DNA of 64,000 nucleotides from contig NZ_CP027762.1 of assembly GCF_003852315.1 (NCBI RefSeq), forward strand, positions 4,073,501 through 4,137,500, in the 5' to 3' direction. This DNA is from Pseudomonas sp. LBUM920. GTDB taxonomy: Bacteria; Pseudomonadota; Gammaproteobacteria; Pseudomonadales; Pseudomonadaceae. This document shows, in pieces, positions 34,874-43,335 of this stretch. Under the pieces are notes generated by a model, which searched no databases, was not told the DNA's origin, and was given only the letters and a program-made list of their open reading frames with translations. The translations under genes and the position numbers were made by a program. How positions within the stretch are numbered: the first letter of the stretch is position 1; every line of letters begins with the position of its first letter.

Positions 34874-34908
34874 TCCAAATGTGGGAGCTGAACTCCCACA
34901 TTTGGATT
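34872..34908. repeat. Perfect 16-bp hairpin at the peptidase E stop
   Basis: AATCCAAATGTGGGAG and its exact complement are separated by CTGAA. The left arm overlaps the TAA stop of the peptidase E gene. The TGTGGGAG core shows it is a collapsed REP pair without the GCTTGC part. No T-run follows. Confidence 0.8.
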
Positions 34909-35011
34909 GGGGACACCACCGAACCTGCAATGTGCCTGCACCCGCTATCACAGAAACTTCCGACAGCATTTTAGGGTTGTCGCTCGGAAGATGACTGCCT
35001 AATCTTCGGGG

Positions 35012-35097
35012 GTCGCTGCAAATTCAGCGACTGGGTTTCGCAGCCCGGTTAAACTCTAGACGCACAGCGTCCACCTCAAGATAGCGGGCGCTTTTTT
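35012..35097 (+). terminator. Hairpins ending in an intrinsic terminator, upstream of the DUF6124-like gene
   Basis: A 7-bp stem GTCGCTG / CAGCGAC (35012-35031) is followed by a terminator hairpin AGCGTCC / GGGCGCT (35066-35092, one G-U pair) and TTTTTT. It stands about 150 bases before the next start codon. It may end a short leader RNA, act as an attenuator, or stop read-through from peptidase E. Confidence 0.6.
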
Positions 35098-35111
35098 ATG
35101 CCTGATGTTAT

Positions 35112-35216
35112 GGCGGCTGTGCGCGGGATACCTTCGGGTATGCCGGGTGCCTAGAGTCCCGGTCTGCGAACCTGCGTACAGCTGCCACCCAAATATCGTT
35201 TCGCAGCGATGGGTGG
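35112..35216 (+). promoter_or_regulatory. Structured leader RNA with three-way junction
   Basis: GGCGGCTGT (35112) pairs with ACAGCTGCC (35178), continued by GCGCGGG with CCTGCGT, giving a 16-bp stem that allows G-U pairs. It closes on two hairpins: ATACC-TTCG-GGTAT (35128-35141) and GCCGGG / CCCGGT (35142-35163). A further hairpin CCACCC / GGGTGG with inner ATCG / CGAT (35185-35216) ends 15 bases before the AGGAG ribosome site. It shares two bases with the first stem, so the two folds could compete. From memory, similar leaders precede related small genes in other Pseudomonas, but this was not checked. Confidence 0.55.
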
Positions 35217-35243
35217 TGACTCCAATACTCTAGGAGCCTCGCC

Positions 35244-35615
35244 ATGATTAAAGACAGTCCAAACCCACCACTGGATTCAGCCGCGTTTCACACGGCTGCT
35301 CATCGAGCCATTAACCATTATCTGAATACTTCTGAGAAACCAGAGCCAGCATCTGAGGGCCATGGTGTGTTTACCGTGCGCGAAGGATTAGACGTCGAGA
35401 CGCTGCTGGTCAACGCAACGGAGGATCTTGCATCGGTTCAGACGCTGGCAAGCCATTTGGCTTTTGAGATCGACGGCAATCCTCGCAGTGTGGCACTAGG
35501 CATTTGCAGGATGCTGGAGGGGATACAGTTGCTGGTGGAAAAAGCATTGAGCTTCAACGAGAACCCAACTCAGAGAAAATCTGAGAACGAAGAATGTGTA
35601 AAGCGGACCCGGTAA
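35244..35615 (+). CDS. Small DUF6124-like (DUF3077-type) protein
   Basis: A 123-residue soluble protein with no signal peptide. The pattern FHTAAHRAINHYLN near the start and GLDVETLLVNATEDLASVQTLASHLAFEIDGNPRSVALGICRMLEGIQLLVEKAL is typical of a family of small proteins present in many copies in Pseudomonas genomes, annotated DUF6124 (earlier DUF3077). Function unknown. The ATG at 35244 has AGGAG 7 bases upstream. The 370-base region before it has no other gene but is highly structured. The last residues (TQRKSENEECVKRTR) run up to a REP element that begins 4 bases after the stop. Confidence 0.7.
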   Translation: MIKDSPNPPLDSAAFHTAAHRAINHYLNTSEKPEPASEGHGVFTVREGLDVETLLVNATEDLASVQTLASHLAFEIDGNPRSVALGICRMLEGIQLLVEKALSFNENPTQRKSENEECVKRTR

Positions 35616-35618
35616 AAA

Positions 35619-35720
35619 TGTGGAAGCTGGCTTGTCGGATCGCCGCACGGCTGCGATAGCATCGCCTGGGCATAGCTGCTGTACCGAGGTGTCTGCATCG
35701 CGAGCAAGCCCGCTCCCACA
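35619..35720. repeat. REP-type inverted repeat
   Basis: TGTGGAAGCTGGCTTGTCGG on the left and GCGAGCAAGCCCGCTCCCACA on the right, an imperfect pair from two REP variants. It lies directly after the DUF6124-like stop. Confidence 0.8.
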
Positions 35721-35759
35721 CTGGATCGAGTGAGCCGTTAAAACGATGTGCAAAAAAAA

Positions 35760-35785
35760 CGCCCCGAACCAGTCGGGGCGTTTTT
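35760..35785. terminator. Bidirectional terminator between the DUF6124-like gene and cysS
   Basis: CGCCCCGA / TCGGGGCG, 8-bp stem, with an A-run on its left and TTTTT on its right, so it can end transcription from both sides. cysS ends at 35803 on the minus strand, 18 bases away. Confidence 0.9.
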
Positions 35786-35802
35786 CATTCAGCGATTACC
35801 AA

Positions 35803-37191
35803 TCAAGCCTGATCAGCCAACCGCCACGTCGTCCCGCCCTTCCCGTCTTCCAACACCACACCCATCGCGGTCAGTTGGTCACGGATACGGTCGGATTCCG
35901 CCCAGTCTTTATTAGCCCGCGCAGCCAGACGCGCCTGAATCAGCGCATCCACTTGCGCCGCATCCACACGCCCTTCGGCGCCGGCTTGCAGGAAGTCATC
36001 GGCTTCCATCTGCAGCACACCCAGCACGCTGGCCAGCTCTTTCAAGCGCGCAGCCAGCCCGGCCGCTGCCTCCAGATCAGTCTCGCGCAAGCGGTTGATC
36101 TCACGCACCATCTCGAACAGCACCGCGCAGGCTTCCGGCGTGCCGAAGTCGTCGTTCATCACTTCGGTAAACCGTGCAACGAACGCTTCACCTCCGGCAG
36201 GTGCCACGGCTGGCAGGCCTTTCAACGCGTGGTAGAAACGCTCCAGGGCGCCTTTGGCGTCCTTGAGGTTGTCTTCCGAGTAGTTAATGGCGCTGCGGTA
36301 GTGGCTGGACACCAGCAGGTAACGCACCACTTCCGGGTGGTACTTTTCCAGCACGTCGCGGATGGTGAAGAAGTTGTTCAAGGACTTGGACATCTTCTCG
36401 CCATTGATGCGGATCATGCCGCAGTGCATCCAGGCGTTGGCGTACGTCTTGCCGGTGGCGGCTTCGCTTTGGGCGATTTCGTTTTCGTGGTGCGGGAACT
36501 CAAGGTCGCTACCGCCGCCATGAATGTCGAAAGTCTCGCCCAGGCAGCAGGTGGACATCACCGAGCACTCGATGTGCCAGCCCGGACGCCCGGCGCCCCA
36601 TGGCGACTCCCAGCTCGGCTCGCCGGGCTTGGTGCCTTTCCACAGCACGAAGTCGAGCGGGTCTTGCTTGGCTTCGTCGACTTCGATGCGTGCGCCGATG
36701 CGCAGGTCTTCGATTTTCTTGCGCGACAGCTTGCCGTAGCCCATGAACTTGGCCACGCGGTAGTACACGTCGCCATTGCCGGGGGCGTAGGCATAACCCT
36801 TGTCGATCAGGGTCTGGATCATCGCGTGCATGCCCGGAATGTGATCCGTGGCGCGCGGTTCCATGTCCGGCTTGAGGATGTTGAGGCGCGCCTCGTCCTC
36901 GTGCATGGCAGCAATCATGCGTTCGGTCAGCGCGTCAAACGACTCGCCGTTTTCGTTGGCACGGTTGATGATCTTGTCGTCGATGTCGGTGATGTTGCGC
37001 ACATAGGTCAAGTCATAGCCGCTGAAACGCAACCAGCGGGTCACCAGGTCGAAGGCAACCATGCTGCGGCCGTGGCCGATGTGGCAGTAGTCGTACACGG
37101 TCATGCCGCACACGTACATGCGCACCTTGTTGCCATCCAGCGGCTTGAAGACTTCTTTGGTCTTGCTCAGTGTGTTGTAGATCGTTAGCAC
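35803..37191 (-). CDS. cysS: Cysteinyl-tRNA synthetase
   Basis: A 462-residue class I aminoacyl-tRNA synthetase charging tRNA-Cys. The zinc-site Cys is in YVCGMTVYD, HIGH appears as CHIGHGRS, and the second signature is GEKMSKSLNN. IECSVMSTCCLGETFDIHGGGSDLEFPHHENE carries the other metal ligands. The length and features are those of an intact enzyme. It lies 42 bases downstream of glnS on the same strand, an arrangement common in pseudomonads. Confidence 0.97.
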   Translation of the reverse strand: MLTIYNTLSKTKEVFKPLDGNKVRMYVCGMTVYDYCHIGHGRSMVAFDLVTRWLRFSGYDLTYVRNITDIDDKIINRANENGESFDALTERMIAAMHEDEARLNILKPDMEPRATDHIPGMHAMIQTLIDKGYAYAPGNGDVYYRVAKFMGYGKLSRKKIEDLRIGARIEVDEAKQDPLDFVLWKGTKPGEPSWESPWGAGRPGWHIECSVMSTCCLGETFDIHGGGSDLEFPHHENEIAQSEAATGKTYANAWMHCGMIRINGEKMSKSLNNFFTIRDVLEKYHPEVVRYLLVSSHYRSAINYSEDNLKDAKGALERFYHALKGLPAVAPAGGEAFVARFTEVMNDDFGTPEACAVLFEMVREINRLRETDLEAAAGLAARLKELASVLGVLQMEADDFLQAGAEGRVDAAQVDALIQARLAARANKDWAESDRIRDQLTAMGVVLEDGKGGTTWRLADQA

Positions 37192-37233
37192 GATGCGTCC
37201 TTTTCTCTGTATGCAAAGCCGCTCACGGCTGCA

Positions 37234-38934
37234 TCACTGGCCCCACGAATCACGCAGGGTCACGGTACGGTTGAATACCGGCTGACCAGGTTTCGAGTCC
37301 TTGATATCTGCGCAGAAGTAACCTTCGCGCTCAAACTGGAAACGGTCTTCCGGCTGTGCGTCGCCAAGCGATGGCTCGGCACGACAACCGGTGAGCACTT
37401 GCAGGGAATCAGGGTTGATGTTGTCCAGGAAGCTCGCGCTGTCTTCAGCCTTTTCAGGGTTCGGCGAACGGAACAGACGATCGTACAAACGCACTTCGCA
37501 TTCGATGCTGGCAGCCGCCGGCACCCAGTGGACCACGCCTTTGACCTTACGGCCTTCCGGGTTCTTGCCCAGGGTTTCGGGGTCGTAGGAGCAACGCAGT
37601 TCGACGATGTTGCCATCGGCGTCCTTGATCGCTTCATCGGCGCGGATCACGTAGCTGCCGCGCAGACGCACTTCGCCATTCGGCTCCAAGCGCTTGTAGC
37701 CTTTTGGCGGCTCTTCCATGAAGTCATCGCGGTCGATGTAGATTTCGCGGGCGAACGGCAGCTTGCGCACGCCGAGTTCTTCTTTTTGCGGATGACGCGG
37801 CAGTTCGAGGTTGTCGACCTTGTCTTCCGGGTAGTTGGTAATCACCACTTTCAACGGACGCAGCACGCACATGGCGCGCGGTGCGTTGGCGTCGAGGTCC
37901 TGACGGATGCTGAACTCGAGCATGCCGTAGTCGACCACGCCGTCGGAGCGGTTGGTGCCAACCATCTCGCAGAAATTACGGATCGACGCCGGGGTATAAC
38001 CGCGACGACGGAAGCCCGACAGCGTCGACATGCGCGGGTCGTCCCAGCCATGCACGTGCTTTTCATCAACCAGTTGCTTGAGCTTGCGCTTGCTGGTGAT
38101 GGTGTAGTTCAGGTTCAGGCGGCTGAATTCGTACTGACGCGGGTGCGCCGGCACCGGCAGGCTGTCGAGGAACCACTCGTACAGCGGGCGATGGCTTTCG
38201 AACTCCAGGGTGCAGATCGAGTGGGTGATGCCTTCGATAGCGTCCGACTGACCGTGGGTGAAGTCGTAGTTCGGGTAGATGCACCACTTGTCACCGGTCT
38301 GGTGGTGATGGGCGTGGCGGATGCGGTACATGATCGGGTCGCGCAGGTTCATGTTCGGCGAGGCCATGTCGATTTTGGCGCGCAGCACGCGGGCGCCGTC
38401 CGGGAACTCACCGGCGCGCATGCGGTTGAACCAGTCCAGGTTCTCTTCGACCGAACGGTCGCGGAACGGGCTGTTCTTGCCCGGCTCGGTGAGGCTGCCG
38501 CGGTATTCCTTGGCTTGCTCCGGGGTCAGGTCGTCGACATAGGCCTTGCCGGCCTTGATCAGCTCGACGGCCCAGTCGAACAACTGGTCGAAATACTTGG
38601 AGGCATAGCGCACTTCACCGGACCATTCGAAGCCCAGCCACTTGATGTCGCTTTCGATGGCGTCGATGTATTCCTGGTCTTCCTTGGCCGGGTTGGTGTC
38701 GTCGAAACGCAGGTGCGTGACGCCACCGAACTCCTGGGCCAGGCCGAAGTTCACACAGATCGACTTGGCGTGGCCGATGTGCAGGTAACCGTTGGGCTCA
38801 GGCGGGAAACGGGTGACGATCTGCGTGTGCTTGCCCGAATCCAGGTCCGCCTGGATGATCGGGCGCAGGAAATTGACCGGGACGGCAGGTCCGGCCTTGG
38901 AATTCGAGGTAGGGTCGACAGTGGGCTTGCTCAT
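37234..38934 (-). CDS. glnS: Glutaminyl-tRNA synthetase
   Basis: A 566-residue class I synthetase charging tRNA-Gln. RFPPEPNGYLHIGHAKSICVNFGLA is the HIGH region and ITSKRKLKQLV the KMSKS-type loop. GWDDPRMSTLSGFRRRGYTP precedes the two beta-barrel anticodon-binding domains of the C-terminal 230 residues. Its 250-base upstream region is shared with divergent ppiB. Confidence 0.97.
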   Translation of the reverse strand: MSKPTVDPTSNSKAGPAVPVNFLRPIIQADLDSGKHTQIVTRFPPEPNGYLHIGHAKSICVNFGLAQEFGGVTHLRFDDTNPAKEDQEYIDAIESDIKWLGFEWSGEVRYASKYFDQLFDWAVELIKAGKAYVDDLTPEQAKEYRGSLTEPGKNSPFRDRSVEENLDWFNRMRAGEFPDGARVLRAKIDMASPNMNLRDPIMYRIRHAHHHQTGDKWCIYPNYDFTHGQSDAIEGITHSICTLEFESHRPLYEWFLDSLPVPAHPRQYEFSRLNLNYTITSKRKLKQLVDEKHVHGWDDPRMSTLSGFRRRGYTPASIRNFCEMVGTNRSDGVVDYGMLEFSIRQDLDANAPRAMCVLRPLKVVITNYPEDKVDNLELPRHPQKEELGVRKLPFAREIYIDRDDFMEEPPKGYKRLEPNGEVRLRGSYVIRADEAIKDADGNIVELRCSYDPETLGKNPEGRKVKGVVHWVPAAASIECEVRLYDRLFRSPNPEKAEDSASFLDNINPDSLQVLTGCRAEPSLGDAQPEDRFQFEREGYFCADIKDSKPGQPVFNRTVTLRDSWGQ

Positions 38935-39184
38935 AGGATCCTTGAACAGACGAAGTGCTTGGCCAGAAGTGGGGCCGATAAAACAAAGGGCTTATGATAG
39001 CCGAAGCTGTCAAGCCGCTGACAGAGCGTGGTCGAAAACTGCTGCATTTAATGCATCGGCGGTAAAAAACCACCTCGAAATTCCTGCAGGTCACGCTAAA
39101 CTGCGCGCCTTGGCCTCTGTTTAGCCAATCAGGTGAGGCGCTCAGGCGTCCAAACCCACGAATTCCCTGAAAAGAGTAGTGAAC

Positions 39185-39688
39185 ATGACTCAAGTCAAAC
39201 TGACCACCAACCACGGTGACATCGTCATCGAGCTGAACGCCGAGAAAGCGCCGATCACCGTCGCCAACTTCATCGAATACGTTAAAGCCGGCCACTACGA
39301 AAACACCGTTTTCCACCGTGTCATCGGTAACTTCATGGTCCAGGGCGGCGGTTTCGAGCCTGGCATGAAAGAAAAGAAAGACAAGCGCCCAAGCATCCAG
39401 AACGAAGCGGACAACGGCCTTTCCAACGACAAGTACACCGTCGCCATGGCCCGTACCATGGAGCCGCATTCGGCCTCCGCGCAGTTCTTCATCAACGTCG
39501 CCGACAACGCCTTCCTGAACCACAGCGGCAAGAACGTGCAGGGTTGGGGCTATGCGGTATTCGGTAAAGTGACCGAAGGCCAGGACGTCGTCGACAAGAT
39601 CAAAGCCGTGCAGACCACCGGTAAAGCCGGTCACCAGGACGTTCCGGTAGAAGACGTTATCGTCGAGAAAGCCGAGATCGTTGGGTGA
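39185..39688 (+). CDS. ppiB: Peptidyl-prolyl cis-trans isomerase B (cyclophilin)
   Basis: A 167-residue cyclophilin without signal peptide, hence cytoplasmic. Catalytic FHRVIGNFMVQGGGF, MARTMEPHSASAQFFINVADN and GWGYAVFGKVTEGQDVVDKI are all present. An in-frame GTG two codons earlier (39179) is possible, but the ATG at 39185 fits the family's start. It overlaps lpxH by 4 bases. Confidence 0.95.
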   Translation: MTQVKLTTNHGDIVIELNAEKAPITVANFIEYVKAGHYENTVFHRVIGNFMVQGGGFEPGMKEKKDKRPSIQNEADNGLSNDKYTVAMARTMEPHSASAQFFINVADNAFLNHSGKNVQGWGYAVFGKVTEGQDVVDKIKAVQTTGKAGHQDVPVEDVIVEKAEIVG

Positions 39689-40434
39689 TACTGCTGATTT
39701 CAGATTTGCATCTGGAAGAGGAGCGCCCGGACATCACCCGGGCGTTTCTGGCTTTGCTCCACGGCCGCGCCCGTGGCGCCCAGGCGTTGTACATTCTGGG
39801 CGACTTCTTTGAAGCCTGGATTGGCGACGATGGGATGACACCTTTCCAGCGTTCGATTTGCGCAGCATTGCGTGAGCTGAGCGACAGCGGCACCCCGATT
39901 TTCATCATGCACGGCAACCGCGATTTCCTGATCGGCAAGGCGTTCTGCAAAGCCGCAGGTGCCACCTTGCTCAAGGACCCGAGTGTCGTGCAGCTCTACG
40001 GTGAGCCTGTGCTGTTGATGCACGGCGACAGCCTGTGCACCCGCGACGTTGGCTACATGAAGCTGCGGCGCATCCTGCGTAACCCGATTGTGCTGTTTAT
40101 CCTGCGGCACCTGCCATTGCGCACCCGCCACAAGCTGGCGCGCAAGCTGCGCAGTGAAAGCCGCGCGCAGACACGCATGAAAGCCAACGACATTGTCGAT
40201 GTGACGCCCGAGGAAGTGCCGCGGGTGATGCAGCAGTTTGGCGTGCGCACCCTGGTCCACGGCCATACGCACCGCCCCGCCATTCACAAGTTGCAGATTG
40301 GTGATCAGGCGGCCAAGCGCATTGTGCTGGGGGATTGGGACAAGCAGGGCTGGGCGTTGCAGGTGGACGAGCAAGGGTTTGCGCTGGCGGCGTTTGACTT
40401 CGTTAATCCGCAGCTGGCGCTGCCTGGCGCCTGA
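39685..40434 (+). CDS. lpxH: UDP-2,3-diacylglucosamine hydrolase
   Basis: A 249-residue metallophosphoesterase that makes lipid X in lipid A synthesis at the inner membrane surface. The five metal-binding blocks are visible: SDLHLEE, GDFFEAWIGDD, HGNRDFL, HGDSLCTRD and HGHTHRP. The start is a GTG overlapping the ppiB stop (GTGA), giving VILLISDLHL. The pair ppiB-lpxH is standard in gamma-proteobacteria. A REPIN follows the stop. Confidence 0.95.
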   Translation: MILLISDLHLEEERPDITRAFLALLHGRARGAQALYILGDFFEAWIGDDGMTPFQRSICAALRELSDSGTPIFIMHGNRDFLIGKAFCKAAGATLLKDPSVVQLYGEPVLLMHGDSLCTRDVGYMKLRRILRNPIVLFILRHLPLRTRHKLARKLRSESRAQTRMKANDIVDVTPEEVPRVMQQFGVRTLVHGHTHRPAIHKLQIGDQAAKRIVLGDWDKQGWALQVDEQGFALAAFDFVNPQLALPGA

Positions 40435-40458
40435 TTCTCAAACACAACACCCATCAAA

Positions 40459-40545
40459 TGTGGGAGCTGGCTTGCCTGCGATAGCATCACCTCGATGTAT
40501 CTGATGTACCGAGGTGCCTGCATCGCAGGCAAGCCAGCTCCCACA
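40459..40545. repeat. REPIN downstream of lpxH
   Basis: A nearly perfect inverted pair of the TGTGGGAGCTGGCTTGCCTGCGAT variant. It separates lpxH from the convergent efflux operon. Confidence 0.9.
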
Positions 40546-40567
40546 CTGACCGAGTTCGGTCTTTCGG

Positions 40568-42097
40568 TCAGTGCCCCGAAGCCTCCGGCCCGGCCTTCGC
40601 CGCAAACGGTGGTTTCGCCAGCCACACAATCACGATCAAGCCCATGAACATCCAACCCAGCAGCGTGAAGTAATCCACGGTGGACATCATGTACGCCTGG
40701 CTGGTGAGAATCTGGTCCAGCTGCGCATAGGCCTTGTGCCCTGCCCCGCCGAGTGCCTGCAAGGCGTCACGGGTGGCCGAGTCGTAGGTGGTCATGTTCT
40801 CGCTCATGTAGGCATGGTGCTGGTCCGCCCGGCGAATCCAGATCCAGGTGGTCAGCGAGGCCGCAAAACTGCCGCCCAGGGTCCGCAGGAAGGTCGCCAG
40901 GCCCGCGCCGTCGGCGATTTGCGCCGGCGGCAAGTCGGACATCAGGATGCTCAAGGTCGGCATGAAGAACAGCGCCACGCCAATACCCATGAACAGCTGC
41001 ACCAGGGCGATGTGCGTGAAGTCGACTTCATTGGTAAAGCCTGCACGCATGAAGCAACTCAGGCCAATCGCCAGGAACGCCAGCCCGGCCAGCAAACGCA
41101 GGTCGAACTTGTGCGCATACTTGCCCACGAACGGCGACATCAACACCGGCAGAATGCCGATCGGCGCCACCGCCAGGCCCGCCCAGGTGGCGGTGTAGCC
41201 CATCTGGGTTTGCAGCCATTGCGGCAGGATCAGGTTGATGCCGAAGAACCCTGCATAACCCAGCACCAGCACAATGGTGCCGATGCGGAAGTTGCGGTAG
41301 GCAAACAACCGCAGGTTGACCACCGGGTGCTTGTCGGTCATTTCCCAGATGACGAACACCGCCAGGGCTATCGCCGAAATCACGGCACCGATGATGATGA
41401 AGTTGGATTCGAACCAGTCCAGGTCATTGCCCTTGTCGAGGATGATCTGCAACGCGCCGACACCGACGATCAGGCTCAGCAACCCGACGTAATCCATCGG
41501 CTGGTAACTGGTGACCACTGGACGTTTCTTCAACTGCGAACGCACCACCAGCACCGCAAAGATGCCGATGGGCACGTTGATGAAGAAGATCCACGGCCAG
41601 CTGTAGCTGTCGGTAATCCAGCCGCCAAGGATCGGGCCGGCAATCGGCGCCACCACCGTGACCATCGCCAGCAGCGCCAGGGCCATGCCGCGCCTCGCCG
41701 GCGGGTAGACCGCGATCAGCAACGTTTGAGTCATCGGGTACAGCGGCCCGGCCACCAGGCCCTGCAACACCCGAAAGCCGATCAGCTCAGGCATCGAGGT
41801 GGAAATACCGCAGAGGAACGAGGCCAGCACAAACAGGATAGTCGCCCACAAAAACAGCTTCACCTCGCCAAAGCGCCGGCTCAACCAGCCAGTCAGCGGC
41901 AAGGCAATCGCGTTGCTCACCGCAAACGAGGTGATCACCCAGGTGCCCTGCTCCGAACTCACGCCGAGGTTGCCGGAAATGGTCGGCAAGGCCACGTTGG
42001 CGATCGTGGTGTCGAGCACCTGCATAAAGGTCGCCAGCGACAGGCCAATAGTGGCCATCAACAGGCTGGGTGGCGTGAACGAGGCGTTATTGCTCAT
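40568..42097 (-). CDS. emrB: DHA2-family multidrug efflux transporter (EmrB-like)
   Basis: A 509-residue, 14-segment MFS antiporter. The start SLATFMQVLDTTIANVALPTISGNLG and the motif C region GLVAGPLYPMTQTLLIAVYPPARRGMALALLAMVTVVAPIAGPILGGWI are typical of EmrB/QacA. It moves drugs in exchange for protons and works with the adaptor and outer-membrane genes upstream. It is the last gene of a marR-led operon; its start overlaps the adaptor stop by one base. The gene name is by family similarity. Confidence 0.9.
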   Translation of the reverse strand: MSNNASFTPPSLLMATIGLSLATFMQVLDTTIANVALPTISGNLGVSSEQGTWVITSFAVSNAIALPLTGWLSRRFGEVKLFLWATILFVLASFLCGISTSMPELIGFRVLQGLVAGPLYPMTQTLLIAVYPPARRGMALALLAMVTVVAPIAGPILGGWITDSYSWPWIFFINVPIGIFAVLVVRSQLKKRPVVTSYQPMDYVGLLSLIVGVGALQIILDKGNDLDWFESNFIIIGAVISAIALAVFVIWEMTDKHPVVNLRLFAYRNFRIGTIVLVLGYAGFFGINLILPQWLQTQMGYTATWAGLAVAPIGILPVLMSPFVGKYAHKFDLRLLAGLAFLAIGLSCFMRAGFTNEVDFTHIALVQLFMGIGVALFFMPTLSILMSDLPPAQIADGAGLATFLRTLGGSFAASLTTWIWIRRADQHHAYMSENMTTYDSATRDALQALGGAGHKAYAQLDQILTSQAYMMSTVDYFTLLGWMFMGLIVIVWLAKPPFAAKAGPEASGH

Positions 42098-43320
42098 CAG
42101 CGTTGCACAGCCTTGGGCGCGGCGAGGCTGTTGTCATGGATCAGCTGAGTGATCATGGCATCGGCTTCGGCCAATTGGCGGTCATACACGTTGGTGGTGA
42201 ACGAGGCCTTTTGCGGCGCCTGTTGCGCCAGTACCGGGCCGCTCTTGTCGTGCAGGTCCACGTTGACCACGGTGCTCAAGCCCACGCGCAGCGGGTGCTT
42301 GGCCAGCTCGTCGGCGTTGATGTGAATACGCACGGGCACCCGTTGCACGATCTTGATCCAGTTACCGGTGGCGTTCTGCGCCGGCAGCAAGGCAAACGCG
42401 CTGCCGGTACCGGCGCCCAGGCTGTCCACGGTGCCGCTGTACTTCACGTCACTGCCGTAGATATCCGACTCGATGTCCACCGGCTGGCCGATACGCATAT
42501 CGCGCAGCTGGGTTTCCTTGAAGTTGGCGTCGATCCACAACTGGTTCAGCGGGATCACCGCCATCAACGCGGTACCCGGCTGCACGCGCTGACCCAATTG
42601 CACCGTGCGCTTGGCCACATAGCCGGTTACCGGTGCAATCAAGGTGCTGCGGGCGTTGGTCAAGTACGCCTGGCGCAGTTGCGCGGCGGCGGCCTGCACG
42701 TCCGGGTGGGACGAAATCACCGTGTCGTCCACCAGCGCGCTGGAGGTCTTGAACTGTTGCTGCACGTTGGCCAGGGCGCTTTGCGCCGAGGTCAGGTCGT
42801 CACGGGCGTGGGACAGTTCTTCCTGAGAGATCGCGCCGCCGGCGGCTAGGTTCTTACGACGGTTGTAATTGTCCTGGGCCTTTTGCACGTTGGCTTGCTG
42901 CGCCAGCACCTGAGCTTTCATGCCATCAACGTTGCTGTACAAGCCCCGTACCTGGCGCACGGTGCGCGCGAGGTTGGCCTGGGCACTTTGCAGGCCGACA
43001 GCGGCATCATTGGGGTCGAAGTTGATCAGCACCTGGCCTTCGTGGACCAGGTCGCCGTCGTCGGCGCCGATGCTGACCACGGTGCCGGTGACCAGCGGGG
43101 TGATTTCCACCACGTTGCCGTTCACATAGGCATCGTCGGTGCTTTCGTTGAAGCGCCCGTAAAGCTCATACCAGGCCCACACGCCGATCACGCCGAGAAT
43201 CACGATCAGCGCCAGGCCGATCAGCATGATTTTGCGTTTGCGTGGGTTGCTGTCTTTCTGCTGCTCTTTAGGCTGCTCTTTGGGTTGCTCTGTTGCGTTG
43301 TTGCTTTCGGCAGTGGCCAT
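42097..43320 (-). CDS. emrA: Efflux adaptor (EmrA/HlyD-like)
   Basis: A 407-residue membrane fusion protein. A Gln/Glu/Lys-rich cytoplasmic start (EQPKEQPKEQQKDSNPRKRK) precedes one membrane segment (IMLIGLALIVILGVIGVWAWY). A periplasmic part with lipoyl domain and coiled coil (about 70-210) and barrel GYVAKRTVQLGQRVQPGTALMAVIPLNQLWIDANFKETQLRDMRIGQPV follow. The start has GAGG about 9 bases upstream. It links the EmrB-like pump to the outer-membrane protein. Confidence 0.92.
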   Translation of the reverse strand: MATAESNNATEQPKEQPKEQQKDSNPRKRKIMLIGLALIVILGVIGVWAWYELYGRFNESTDDAYVNGNVVEITPLVTGTVVSIGADDGDLVHEGQVLINFDPNDAAVGLQSAQANLARTVRQVRGLYSNVDGMKAQVLAQQANVQKAQDNYNRRKNLAAGGAISQEELSHARDDLTSAQSALANVQQQFKTSSALVDDTVISSHPDVQAAAAQLRQAYLTNARSTLIAPVTGYVAKRTVQLGQRVQPGTALMAVIPLNQLWIDANFKETQLRDMRIGQPVDIESDIYGSDVKYSGTVDSLGAGTGSAFALLPAQNATGNWIKIVQRVPVRIHINADELAKHPLRVGLSTVVNVDLHDKSGPVLAQQAPQKASFTTNVYDRQLAEADAMITQLIHDNSLAAPKAVQR

Positions 43321-43335
43321 GACAAATACCTCAAA

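Noticed and set aside
35112..35186. Possible tRNA or tRNA-like gene
   Set aside because: It has a junction and stems but no T-arm or anticodon-arm consensus and no CCA end; a leader RNA is a better reading.
37399..38997. 532-codon plus-strand frame opposite glnS
   Set aside because: glnS is certain, and the antisense frame has no protein-like motifs.
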